Origin: Lamellibrachia columna
Taxonomy: Eukaryota; Annelida; Polychaeta; Sabellida; Siboglinidae
Direction of reading: 5' to 3'
Assembly (NCBI GenBank): GCA_963662155.1
Contig: OY759271.1
Coordinates: 41,613,000 to 41,676,999 of the forward strand
DNA: 64,000 bases
Shown here: piece by piece, positions 35,866-46,813 of the stretch
How positions within the stretch are numbered: the stretch's first letter is position 1
How the letters are laid out: each line of letters begins with the position of its first letter
Translations under genes and position numbers: made by a program
The notes under the pieces: model-generated
What the model saw: the letters and a program-made list of their open reading frames with translations, nothing else
Told to the model about the DNA's origin: nothing
Databases searched by the model: none

Positions 35866-38196
35866 CCCTGACACAAGGAAACAAAATGTAAAAGCAAACT
35901 TTGTAACACAGCACCTATAAGATACAGACAAAACAGACAGCCATGCAATGTTAGGTGAAATAAAAATGTTGGGTTACTTTTTGCTTCACAGCTGTGATGC
36001 ATCATAGACATGGCAGCAGAATAACTAAACACAAGATTTTAGCCAGCAAGTCTTGTCATATTCATGCATACTACAACTACTATGATTTACCAAAATACAT
36101 AAATCAGCCAGCATAATATCATAGTGTCACTGTTAAGTCTTCCAAACAGCTGGGTATACGCGTACAAATGGCAGCAGTTTGATTGTACAAGTCTAAGTCA
36201 GGCAGAGCAACCAGGTGCTTATATAGCTATAAAGCATACAACATTACCACAGAGCAAAGGACAACAAGAAACCAGGGTGAATTGGCAGACTGCAGCATTC
36301 ATACACCCATGTGGCCTTTCCACAACTGAACAATAGGATTACATGGCATAGTGCTGCATTGCATTCATAGGATGGGGGCTTTCTTGCAGCACCGAAACAA
36401 CATCTCTGCATCATGCAACAAAATACCTGTCACTGCATACTCCCAAAACCTCTTAACTCAGAATATGCTCAAATTGATATCATATCCCCAAATACCCGAA
36501 TTTGTACTGCAGATTTGTTATGACTTCCCACTACATAACAAATATTTCAGCAAACATAAGTACTTCAAAAATTCAGCGCAACCTGTAAAACTACATATTA
36601 CCCCAAAAAAAAACAGCATGCCCCTCTGCCCTTTGATCAAATCTTAGCTTAGTTAAATCGTCATACATATATGGAAATATCTAGGAATACTGCATTTCTA
36701 CATTAAGCCACACACAGACTGCCAGATGTGCGAACCAACATCAATTGAAAGACAAATTTAATACTAGACAGCCAAATCTAGCAAGGACCCTCCTCCATAA
36801 AGCAACGCTGCTGCGTCACCTGAATTAGTGTACTCTAAGTATCATCAAATCTAGAATACCTCTACGTAATGCAAAATATAACTCTCACAAACAGCCGAAT
36901 ACAACAAACGTTAGTACAAAGTCTAGCAAAAATGCGCATTGCCACCGTAGTAGTAATAATAGTGACCACTACACCTGAACTGCTTACACCAATACACCAG
37001 TGCTATGGCTACCTACACAAAATCTGGTAACTATCCAACAATATAACACTACCAACAAAGTAAATTGCTCATTTACCTAGGCACCAAAATCCATTAACAC
37101 CACAACAGCAATCCGAAAAACCTGTGTTAAAAGCACACTTCTATGACGACCACCCTCACAACTAAACCAGCCTTCACCTTGCTCACACATAAAAGATGGA
37201 ATGTGCGATCTCATCCCAACTTAAAACCAACCCAACTCCAAACTCAACACCACTCAGTGTCATTTTCTCTAGATTATGACACGGCCACCTAGATACACAG
37301 ACCTCTGTCATGAACATTGTTGCGAGATTTAAGTATGCATATCATTTCAACATTTGCAAACATTTAACAAAACATAGTTTTCACGATTGCTCACTGGATA
37401 AATGTCTTATTATAACATATGATTGCTCACTGAATACACACTGCTGCATGCACTATTGGAAGCTACAGTGCATGGCACCCACCCCGCCTAACACGCTATT
37501 CTCGGAAATTATGCACCGAGGCAGATAAAATTATGATTTATCATCGCACATCATCACAGGCATAAAATGAGATGCCCTTGCATTGAAATACTGCCACCTG
37601 ATCACCGCTGTGATACTTGTGACGTTAGTCAGCACTGGCTCAACTTGTAGCCATTTCAAGCCCATAATAATAAAAATAATTAACAACCAATTAACTATGT
37701 CGTAGTGACTAACATTATTGTAGGCGCAAACAGACTGTTCCCTATTCCTAGCAACACAACAAACCTACAATAACTACTTACAAAACACTAAAATATACAC
37801 ACATCACTACAAGGTCTCTGCCTCGCCAAAGTACCAAAAGGGCATGAGCCCCACCGATGGCACTGAAACAAAACACAAAGTTGCAGCATAAAGTGTCGAA
37901 GCGATCGACAAGGGAGGACAGCTTTGGTTAAGCACACAACAGTGTCTATACAACAATGCTCTGATGTTGACAATGAGTATCATATTAATAATAACGATGT
38001 ATCCATATATCACATGTAGCTGTGTTAAAACAAACGTGCATAATTAATCCGTAGTTAACTAGCCTTACTTGGTATGCGCACGACAATAAGATTAGAGAGA
38101 ACATGCATATGCAAGCACACGCAGAAAATTGATTGTTACTGAACAACATTTAAATACCCATCACTGAATCACCCAACTATGCACAAACCGAATAAG

Positions 38197-38351
38197 TTAC
38201 ATATATACCATCTAGGCGTGTTATGTACCAATAATTCATAACCAAACAACCAACTACAGGGCCGTAGCAGTTAACACATATATACCATCTAGGCGTGTTA
38301 TGTACCACTAATTTATAACCAAACAACCAACTACAGGGCCGTAGCAGTTAA
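38197..38351 (+). repeat. 77-bp direct duplication
   Basis: The segment beginning ATATACCATCTAGGCGTGTT and ending CAGGGCCGTAGCAGTTAACA is present twice in tandem with only a few differences. Confidence 0.9.
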
Positions 38352-38857
38352 CACAGATATAATTTATACAAAGCAACTTAACTGGTTACCCCACTGGTCT
38401 CCTCCAAACCATCAAGTTTTGTTATCACAACAAGAGCAGTCAGAAAGCAGACAACTGCTTTCACAAAATCACTAAAGCAATCGCTGAGCAATCAAAAAGC
38501 ACTTCTTACAATACTATCACCTATACACACCCACTGTTGCAAAGAAATGCATTGCTAACATTACATTTGAGTTTGTCTATCTACATCACACAATGCCATC
38601 ATCAAACACTGACACATGCTATACCAATACCAAGCCAATAATATACAAAACAGTCATGCTTCACTATACAAAGCTAATTAATCATGGCCACCATATGCAC
38701 AGAACACAACACACTTATATATAACAAAATAATATTACAAATCGATTTACATCAAGGCACACCTACGCACACACATATATAATATTGTACGTGTGTGTAT
38801 GTATACATATGTATATTCATGTATGTGCACATTCATACACATATATGTACATATACA

Positions 38858-38859
<2 letters not shown>

Positions 38860-38907
<48 letters not shown>

Positions 38908-38909
38908 TA
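38860..38909 (+). repeat. (TA)n(CA)n microsatellite
   Basis: A TA run followed by a short CA run, in a larger stretch of TACATA-rich sequence (38790-38910). Confidence 0.9.
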
Positions 38910-39732
38910 GAGATCATAATATACATACAATTGTATACAAGTTATCTACTTGCACACCAGGATTATTCAAGACAAGATTTGTGATATGCAAAAATCGTTA
39001 AATTGTTAATACTAAATAGACACACAAACACATACAAGCACAACGTCTATCAACTTCTCTCTGCGGTAGGGCCAGGTCGCCAACAGGTGGCAGTACTGTC
39101 TGGTTATTTGTGCTCGACTTCTCACAAATTTGTAATACAACTGCAGTGAATAAGGACAAGTTGCTGCTTCTAGAGATTTGACTAGATAAGCAACTGTGAG
39201 TCTCCCGTAATTTAGCCGAACACAAGCGACCTAGACATGCTGACCACCACCCGACGTAACCATAACAACTGAGCCACACCATTTAATAAAAACACCAAGA
39301 GCAAAGCAACATGCAAATACCTTTCCAGCTAACGTCTTATATAATCGGTCAATCATCAGCTGTAACAAAACCCACCAAATCGGCAGTTCCTTCCTAAAAG
39401 TGCACACACACCGCGATAATCACATAAAACCCTGGTTGTCAGCTTAGTGACCTGGCGTTATTAAAGGCAACGCTTACTTACTTAACATACTCATTCTGTT
39501 CCGTATCGTTAGCTGCTACACACGCAAACACAACATCGGTTGATAAAAATAAAGAACTTAAAGCTTAACTACTTGAACCACTCGTCACCAAATCAGAAGT
39601 CTTGCACCCCTCTCATTCAAAACCTAACTTCTCCACCCGACCTTCAAGTGTGGTCACATGACGGTAGTCATGGAAGTAATGTAGTCGGACTGACGAACTA
39701 AGAGCACAGGCCACAGATTGCAGCGAACAGTC

Positions 39733-40090
39733 TCAGTCGTGCGTGAATGTCTGGTACAGATACTGATACTGCCGCGGCTTTGTTGGACTCAGAGGGAACG
39801 TCGTGTAGATCCCGCCACTGGGTGAATTCACGTACGTGGGGGCACCCATCTGCTGGGTGTACGCGACGGGGTGCAGTGTCCCTGGTGAGTGTAGCACGGG
39901 GTGCAGGTGTGCGGGCAGGGGGTGGGTGTACTGGACGTGGCGGGGGCTCTGGTGCGCCGGTGGGGGCACCACGCCACCTGGTGAGAACGGGCCGAGTTGC
40001 TGGACGCCGGAGAGGACATGGGTCTGTTGGTGGGCTGGTAGGATGTACTTGTGCACCGGACTGCAGCGGTTGCCACAGTGGTGGTAGTCC
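39733..40090 (-). CDS. HIPK: HIPK last coding exon: C-terminal His/Tyr/Pro-rich tail
   Basis: The exon starts after TGTTCCAG|G, where G completes the phase-2 codon AGG. It encodes RDYHHCGNRCSPVHKYILPA, a His/Pro/Gln-rich middle and TTFPLSPTKPRQYQYLYQTF, stopping at TGA 39733-39735. The 'YPLSPTKISQYSYL' C-terminus I recall for human HIPK1 is clearly the same motif, here extended by about seven residues. In vertebrate HIPKs this end is the autoinhibitory, Tyr/His-rich region. The opposite-strand open frames here are shadows. Confidence 0.9.
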
Positions 40091-40920
40091 CTGGAACACA
40101 CAACGAACTCACACAACTGGCACATGACAGGTCAACCGTGGCTTCTAACACAACACTCATAGGCAATTAGATTTTAAAATCTAATAATCCAAAAAATCTG
40201 TGTGGGTGAGTCAAAGATAAATTTAAATAAAATTGGAAAGATACATTTTTTAGATTATTCCCCAGTTGAAATTTTTTAATAACTGGCTTTCCATTGACAA
40301 TACATGTACAGTTCCTCCAATTTGTTTTATTTTTGGATAGTGGGTGGGTGATGTTAATCCTTTCCAAACTTTTGTTATTTGTTATTTGCAGTTATATTTA
40401 AGTTCCTTTCATTTTATACCTGTTTATTCCAACACTAATACAATACTTTGAGGAAGCATTTACTAATGATGCAATCAATGCACAAATGCTGTTCATTAAC
40501 ATTTTTCCACCACTATATATATAGCCAGATTATCATCTATACAGCTGGGTGCACTGGGGCAATGTGGAGTGAACAAAATTGCCTATTCCATTAGTGGTAG
40601 TAAGAGATTATGAACCCCAATGCTGTTAACGGAGTCCAACTCTGTGTTACGACACCCTACACAACCAGAGCAAACTTAGTGGGTTGAGCACAAGTTCCAT
40701 TTAAGTCGTTTGGAAGCTTTTGACGAACATAAATGTTTGTCTGAAGTAAATTGAAAGTGGTATTTACAAATGCAAAAATGGCTAATTGTATTACCTGATT
40801 TTTTTCCTATAATGAAACCGGAAACAACTGCAAAAACGTCAATTAAAATCACTTCTTATGGTTGGCACAAAAATAAAACGATGAGATAACTTTTCTACAT
40901 CTCTGAATTGGAAGCCATAC
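40091..40920 (-). other. HIPK intron with dispersed repeat family Y, copy 2
   Basis: This 830-bp intron (phase 2) contains, at about 40150-40375, the second copy of the repeat found at 35610-35865. The rest is unremarkable. Confidence 0.55.
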
Positions 40921-41545
40921 CTGTGGTGTTCTGCTATGGCGGGTGTACTCAGGTAGAGGGGAAGACCGGCGTGCAGGTATGTGCCCGAAGCCTGGTGTGG
41001 CTGGAGATGACTTCGCCCCGCTACACTACCCCCAGCACCCAGATTCAGGTTGGGTGGTCGCTGTTTGCTGTGGCTATGCGAGCTGTGATGGTGCTGGCTG
41101 CCAGATGACGACTTTACTGTCGTCTGCTGCCGCACAGGTGGTGACACCTGCTGGGATTTCACTGCAGATGTCGTCGCAGATGTGTCAACGACAAGCAGAC
41201 CACGCGCAGTGGACCGTCTCGCTTCGTACCGCGTTGCAGACTTTGTCAGCTTTTCGTCAGGCTTCAACCCATGAACGTTGAGGATGTCGACAAATCCAGG
41301 CGAGCCACCAGGTGTTGCTACCATAGTGCCTGTCTTGAGCATGGCGTCTCTGACGACATCGAGAGATGCGACATCTCTGCTGTGCGTGTCTCCATAACCC
41401 AAGTCCACCGTCGACCCTGGCTCGTCTTTGATTAAAGCAAAGCTCACTTTTGATTGGCTGCGTCGGGCAATATCTTCCGACTCGGAGTCAAGAATGTTGG
41501 GCACCGTCAGACAACTGGCGACTGTCTTGCGGCCACGTTGTATGT
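40921..41545 (-). CDS. HIPK: HIPK exon: long Ser/His-rich regulatory region
   Basis: This 625-nt exon lies between TGCCTTGCAG|AC and CACCACAG|GTATGG. It begins DIQRGRKTVASCLTVPNILD, aligning with the human 'RKNVISCVTVHDSPYSD' motif. It continues through an acidic/Ser segment (LDSESEDIARRS), a Thr/Ser-rich part and SSSGSQHHHSSHSHSKQRPP. The last is a His/Ser-rich stretch comparable to the speckle-retention/His-rich part of vertebrate HIPKs. It ends near 'YLSTPAIAEHH'. Phase 1 in, phase 2 out. Composition is clearly higher in GC than the flanking introns. Confidence 0.88.
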
Positions 41546-42541
41546 CTGCAAGGCAGAACAAATGGTTTGAAGTGACATCCACGCTCTACTTCAACACTGA
41601 ACCTCACTGATCACTTGCTGGAGGAAAACAGTTTTAAAGGGACGTACAATGATTCCACTGGTTAACTGAACGACTGTTGTACAGGAAGGACATTGCGACC
41701 TTGAATTTATTAGTATTTATAACATCTTGGTTGTTAAAAATAATGTTCATACAAGACATGTCACTATTGTGATTAACTCTTAAATATTTTTGAAATACAC
41801 GATTTGGCGATGAAACAACTGCGACTAAGATGTTCTTTAGAGAAAGAAAAATTAAGGGGACTGAAGCAATTTAATTACACAAAAACCCCCAACTAGCTCT
41901 GTACCAATGAAAAATTTGTGTACACTCCGTGTAACAGACCTGTCCCCAGTTCCACGTGGGTTACTGTCTCTAACACTCAAGTCATAATTTACCTACTTTG
42001 AACCAGATCTAGATCTGAGACCAACAGTCTGAGAGATCTGAGAGACACAATTGAATAAAGTGAATGACTTGGGGATTAGCAAAACACATCCGAGCTGCTA
42101 GCACATTAAATACCAACACAATATGCCAGGGATTAATGTCACAGATTGTGGTAATGTCACAGATTATGTTAATGCAACAGATTATGATAATCAGGACAGA
42201 TCAAATAGTGACTGTCTGTACTCAAATTGATCACATTAACACGGGCAGACCGAAATGTTTACAGGAACTAACCTGGGCCAGAAGAAGTGTATGACTCGAC
42301 TCACATCTGACAATCATAACTTGACCACTGTAGCTCACATCAACTTTTGAATTTGTGTTTTTATTACATTACAGCCTAGGAACCAATATTTATTTGACTA
42401 CAAGACATCTTCATTAAAACAAATACTTCTTCTCAACATGTGTGTGTGTGGGTGTATTTAACCCTCTAAATGCAGTTTTCGCAAACATGCTTGGAGTCTG
42501 CAACTATAAGCTTGCAATGAAAATAAGATTCAGTATCTCAC

Positions 42542-42684
42542 CTTTGATTACAGCAGGAGACAGATTGAGGAGATTGTGGTCGACGTCAGCTGACAGGCTG
42601 CTGAGGACGCTGCTGCTTGTACTGCTGAGGGAACAACTCTGCTTCATGCGACTGCTCTGACACGCCGTACAGTCGGGCTTGCAT
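42542..42684 (-). CDS. HIPK: HIPK exon: Ser-rich CKPDCTAC segment
   Basis: This 143-nt exon lies between TATGTGTAG|A and ATCAAAG|GTGAGA. It reads CKPDCTACQSSRMKQSCSLS, then STSSSVLSSLSADVDHNLLN and LSPAVIK. It occupies the place between the SUMO-interaction motif exon and the ASCLTV exon, and the phases (2 in, 1 out) match on both sides. The sequence itself is poorly conserved with what I recall from vertebrates. Confidence 0.82.
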
Positions 42685-43170
42685 CTACACATAAACACAA
42701 AACTCCGTTAAAATCTATGAAATATGTGTGTTAAAAGCATTCATGCTCATATTTGGCATTTCTATTCAAATATTCTTTATTTAAATGTGTTCATATTAAA
42801 AAACAGTTTGAAAATACTTGTATTTGTAAATACAATTACACATATTGCTTTAATGTACTGCCTATAATTTGTTTTTACTAAATAGTGTATCTCTGGTCAT
42901 GGTGCATGTAGTTGCTAAGTTTGGAAAAAAATTTGCTGAATTTTTTTTAAAGTGAGGCATCTCTTTATTCTGAAGTGAAACACGCCAACGGAAAACTTGA
43001 ATGAAACACATACAACAGTATCTTTCAGAAGCTGTGGAGAAAAGATCAAGAAAAAAGGTTAGAATAATTCTAATTATCAGCTAATTATCAAAGTATGACT
43101 CTGTATCAAAGACTACTTAAAAAAATCTGTGTACAGGTGGCAGTTGACCACTGAATGACCATCGACTGAC

Positions 43171-43452
43171 CCGCGTGGACTGCCGCTACATTTCTTCTCT
43201 TCCTCGCTGTCGCTGTCCGAACTGATTGTAATGACGCTGATCGCTGGACTTGGTGTGTCTGGGATCACAATCGTGTGGCGCTGTGTCTTATATGAGGATG
43301 TCTTTGAGGTTGAGCTGCCCCTCTGCCAGTCTGTTGTGTGGGCCGTGGCCTGCGTCGTGGTGCTGGTCGTGGTCGTCGTGTTGGGTGGTGTGTTCTCTTT
43401 GGCACGTTTCTTGACGGGGGACAGGTGACTGCTAACGTTCTCCTTCTGGAAC
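43171..43452 (-). CDS. HIPK: HIPK exon: nuclear localisation signal and SUMO-interaction motif
   Basis: This 282-nt exon starts at CATGGCAG|G, the only nearby acceptor that keeps the frame. It encodes FQKENVSSHLSPVKKRAKEN (NLS-like KKRAK and the ENTPP motif), a Thr-rich linker, then [20 protein letters not shown] followed by SDSEEEKK. The last part is almost identical to the vertebrate '[22 protein letters not shown]' block, which is the SUMO-interaction motif (hydrophobic core plus acidic tail) needed for nuclear-body targeting. It ends at CGCGG|GTCAGT. The overlapping + strand frame is a shadow. Confidence 0.93.
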
Positions 43453-43613
43453 CTGCCATGGCAACTACATTAACTAACACTTCCACATATGCAATTATTT
43501 ATTATCTTCTTCCATGTTACATTAAATTTGTTATTCATTGACATTTACTTAATACATTTCATTACAAAATGCAATGACAAGTACACCTTTGACATAATTA
43601 AATAATTATAGTT

Positions 43614-43972
43614 TCTAGTGTAACTAATGTAAATAATTGATTACACATAAGTTGAAATTGTATAAATTATGTTTAAAGGTGTAATCATGATTGTAAATTG
43701 CATCATGAAATCAAGCTACATCAAATTTTAATCCAGCCATAACAGAAAACAATTGTAGACATGACAAGTCACTCACAAATCTTGAATATTTTGGGGTAGT
43801 CTTACCCAAAAACATTCAATAATTACAGTATGCAATTCACAAAACATGACAGACATAACTGATACAATTACAGCTTTTATTGTAACTGACTAATCAATTA
43901 CACCATAAGTTGTAACTGTATAAATTATATCAAAGGTGAAATCATGATTGTAAACTGCATCCTGTAATCATA
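43614..43972 (+). repeat. Imperfect ~100-bp direct duplication in a HIPK intron
   Basis: 43614-43726 and 43873-43972 share GTAACTAATG/GTAACTGACT, AATTGATTACAC/AATCAATTACAC, ATAAGTTG.AA.TGTATAAATTAT and AATCATGATTGTAAA.TGCATC. The copies are about 260 bp apart and diverged. Confidence 0.7.
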
Positions 43973-44203
43973 AATTAGCCGATTACAAAGTGCAGCCACA
44001 GAATACAGATACAGAAAACTTCTATCACACCTAAATCAATGGTAACTCGGGCTCAGAGGTTCATCACAACGAAAAGGTTAGGTCATCTCAAAATTAGTAT
44101 GCAATAATAAAGTGGTCAACAGAAGGAGGAATATGCTAGAGATAAGGATGGTTAAAAGATTGGAGGCAAAACTGTATTATTGTTGCCGAGACGAGTCACT
44201 CAC

Positions 44204-44460
44204 TTCTGTTTGTTGTTCTGCCTCTTGCTGCTGTGACCAGTGTGACTGCCACGCCCATGACTGGCGTGACCACCCGACTGAGAGTTGAGCAGGCCAGCTT
44301 GTCGCGACGTCAACACAAGGTGTTGTGGCATCATGTTCCACATCTGGGGCGCCGACGTCGAAGGCAACAACGACGCAGCCGCCGCTGCTGCTGCCACTGG
44401 TGGTGCAGCATGGTGGGGCCGCTCAACGAAACGCTCAAATACTGCCTGGTCCCGTACCTC
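44204..44460 (-). CDS. HIPK: HIPK exon: EVRDQAVF / polyalanine segment
   Basis: This 257-nt exon lies between TTGACAG|GAG and CAGAA|GTGAGT (phase 0 in, 2 out). It reads EVRDQAVFERFVERPHHAAP, a seven-Ala run, MWNMMPQHLVLTSRQAGLLN and a Gly/His/Ser-rich end SHGRGSHTGHSSKRQNNKQ. It corresponds to the 'IMQQPALLTGHVTL...MRQQ..SSRKSKQ' part of human HIPK2. The alanine run is coded by mixed GCN codons. Confidence 0.87.
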
Positions 44461-44782
44461 CTGTCAATAACAACATTGAGTTTTGCACCATTAACTTGTC
44501 TCCTCATATGTTTGCATTATTTTGCATAATACCTGTTGCTTATATTTTTGCCACATTTTAGAGGTGGAATAACAGGTTAAATTAAAAAGAATTGATACTC
44601 AGAGATGGCCCGTAAAAAGAACCAGTGCAAAAAGGCATATAATTTAACATTTATTTCAACTGCACGATAGTAAATTTTATTAGTTTTCTATTTAATTTAA
44701 TTTTAAGATTATTAACTACCACGAGGTACATATGGATGAGATTAATGTAATAGTGCATTCCTTTATAGGAACACCACTGTAC

Positions 44783-44935
44783 CATCGGAATAACGGTTGA
44801 AGCGCTGTCAAGGTTATCTATTACCAGCGGGCGACGCCAAGACTCAGGGATGCCTTGTGATGCCAGACCAGGAAGCTGTTGCCATGACGGCACTAGCACC
44901 TGTCTCTGCGATGGCCACGATGTTACTGGTGCATT
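44783..44935 (-). CDS. HIPK: HIPK exon: VLVPSWQQLPG segment
   Basis: This 153-nt, 51-codon exon (phase 0-0) lies between TTTGCAG|AAT and CCGATG|GTACAG. It contains SQRQVLVPSWQQLPGLASQG and IPESWRRP, matching 'QQILLPSTWQQLPGVA...IPE' of vertebrate HIPK1. An internal GTAATA at the Leu of 'RRPL' is a weaker alternative donor but would break the phase. Confidence 0.88.
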
Positions 44936-45116
44936 CTGCAAAAAGATATCTCTTGCGTGACACATATGAACTAGTCTCATTTATCCGCACACTTTAATTC
45001 CCAGTGATTCTGGCTGGATTTAAGAAGCGTACGGATTAGCGAATCATGAAAAAGTTAAGTAATTTACAGTGTGTCAAGATTATTTCCACAAACTGAACAA
45101 AATAGATTATCGAAGA

Positions 45117-45274
45117 ACGGATTAACAAGACATGACTGCATACGGTGCATATCATGAATGGATTAACAAGACATGACTGCATACGGTGCATATCATGAAC
45201 GGATTAACAAGACATGACTGCATACGGTGCATATCATGAATGGATTAACAAGACATGACTGCATACAGTGAATA
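45117..45274 (+). repeat. 41-bp tandem repeat, 4 copies
   Basis: The unit GGATTAACAAGACATGACTG followed by CATACGGTGCATATCATGAA(T/C) is repeated four times nearly exactly, inside a HIPK intron. Confidence 0.92.
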
Positions 45275-45365
45275 TCAACAATGACCATTCTGAGGATGTG
45301 CTTCCTATTCTATATCACTGGACAGCCTTTAGCAGTTGGCGAGTGTTTTAGTGAGTCCCACGTAC

Positions 45366-45437
45366 CGTGATCAACATCTGTCGGCCATTTTGCTCAATCA
45401 TTGACACAGGCACAAACTGAGGTGCTGACACCTGCTG
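45366..45437 (-). CDS. HIPK: HIPK exon: VPVSMIEQNGRQML segment
   Basis: This short 72-nt, 24-codon exon (phase 0-0) lies between TTTTTAG|CAG and ATCACG|GTACGT. It reads QQVSAPQFVPVSMIEQNGRQ then MLIT. It falls where human HIPK1 has 'TPQYAVPFTL', between the LQIQP and WQQLPG blocks. Phase and position support it. Confidence 0.82.
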
Positions 45438-45892
45438 CTAAAAACAGAAAACAACAACTGACAACTATGTTTGTAAACGAACAGTAGACAAATAGAAAGC
45501 GTTGACATTATGTGACACTTACAGAGGTTAGTGTGTTTATTAAATGTTTATTCTTTACACGCCTGTTTCGCAATGAAACTTTCTACATACGTTAACTGTA
45601 TACTGGTAGCAGGCTGACTATGTGATGGCTATTTAAACAGACACTACAAACATAGATTCAATTCTAAATAATGCTGTTGACTGATCAAATACAATTTCAC
45701 AAAAATGAAGAACTTTGATTACCACAAGCTGTATTACAATAAAGGTTTTGGAATTTTCCCAAACACAATATGCTGCATTAATACTTTAATTAATGAAAAA
45801 AAGGCACATAAAGTGAAAAACGTAAGTAAACTTTTGTCATGTATATCGTGTATATAACACAATTAATTACAGTGCATGTTACAACTTGTCTG

Positions 45893-46350
45893 TACTGTGT
45901 TACACATGTTACAGTGCATATAATTGCTGTGTTGCAACATGTTACAGTGCCTCTAAGTGATGTGTTACAACCCGTTACAGTGACTATTTGTGATGTGTTA
46001 CAACCTGTTACAGTGTCTATAAGTACTGTGTTATAACCTGTTCCAGTGCCTATCTGTACTGTGTTATAACCTGTTCCAGTGGCTATCTGTGGTGTGTTAC
46101 AACCTGTTACAGTGCCTATCTGTGCTGTGTTACAACCTGTTACAGTGCCTACCTGTGCTGTGTTACAACATGTTACAGTGCCTATCTGTGCTGTGTTAAA
46201 ACCTGTTACAGTGCCTATCTGTGCTGTGTTACAACATATTACAGTGCCTATCTGTGCTGTGTTACAACCTGTTACAGTGCATACCTGCACTGTGTTACAA
46301 CCTGTTACAGTGCCTACCGGTGCTGTGTTACAACCTGTTACAGTGCCTAC
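45893..46350 (-). repeat. 33-bp minisatellite starting at a HIPK splice donor, about 14 copies
   Basis: On the - strand the unit reads GTAGGCACTGTAACAGGTTG then TAACACAGCACAG. The first unit begins exactly at the donor of the exon ending at 46351 (GCGCAG|GTAGGC). Since 33 bp is 11 codons, the exon frame stays open through the array (CTVTGCNTAQ-type units) to about 45790. Some units keep GTAGGC or GTATGC; others have ATAGGC. Confidence 0.93.
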
Positions 46351-46460
46351 CTGCGCTATGATCTGAGGCTGTATCTGCAGCGTCTGTGGGGGCTGGGTGA
46401 CCAGTGGAATAGCGTTCTCCACCCGCAGTGAGTACGGAGGCTTCGGTCCTGCAGTCAGCC
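46351..46460 (-). CDS. HIPK: HIPK exon: VENAIPLVTQ / LQIQP segment
   Basis: This 110-nt exon (phase 1 in, 0 out) lies between TATTGCAG|GG and GCGCAG|GTAGGC. It reads LTAGPKPPYSLRVENAIPLV then TQPPQTLQIQPQIIAQ, matching 'YSVRMENAVPIVTQ...LQIQPGLLAQ' of human HIPK2. A second AG eight bases in (GACTGCAG) would create a stop, so the first acceptor is chosen. The exon's last bases are part of the first unit of the adjoining minisatellite. Confidence 0.92.
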
Positions 46461-46813
46461 CTGCAATACAAGACAAGTGTGAGACAGGCACAGCAATAAA
46501 GAACACAACTAATTAACACAACAGTTCTTTCTTACAGTGGCACAAGTGGCTGTGAGACAGCTTACTTTGAATTCAGTCCCAGTTAGTGTTAGGTCAGTAG
46601 AAAACATAATACAACATTCGCATCACCTGAAGACTTATCTATGTAACCTTGTTTGCCCTCCTATGCTCCTAGCATATTCATCCCTCTGTTCGCAATTTTA
46701 ATATTGCATACTGATTTCAAAATCCCCTAACCTTTTTGTTTTGATGCGTCTCTGAGCTGGGTGGCCAAATATTTAGGCGCAAAAGACGTTTTTTCTTCTT
46801 ATTATCAACATTA

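Larger units (their letters stand above)
32078..39732. other. Intergenic region between two convergent genes
   Basis: About 7.6 kb, AT-rich, with no open frame resembling a known protein on either strand. Short tandem repeats lie at 32430-32490 (GGCCAAGGAAGGCAGACGGT) and 33708-33816. One member of a dispersed repeat pair is at 35610-35865, a 77-bp duplication at 38197-38351, and a (TA)n(CA)n run at 38860-38915. The 3' UTRs of both genes should lie at its ends. On the HIPK side the nearest candidate signal is ATTAAA on the - strand at about 39283-39288. Confidence 0.6.

Noticed and set aside
39747..40127. + strand frames over the last HIPK exon
   Set aside because: Shadows of the GC-richer coding exon on the - strand.
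35610..40375. Family Y direct repeats as LTRs of a retrovirus-like element
   Set aside because: The copies are diverged, lack TG...CA ends, primer site and gag/pol between them, and the interval contains a HIPK exon.
43231..43541. Frames on both strands over the SUMO-interaction motif exon
   Set aside because: They are out of frame with the conserved [17 protein letters not shown] reading.
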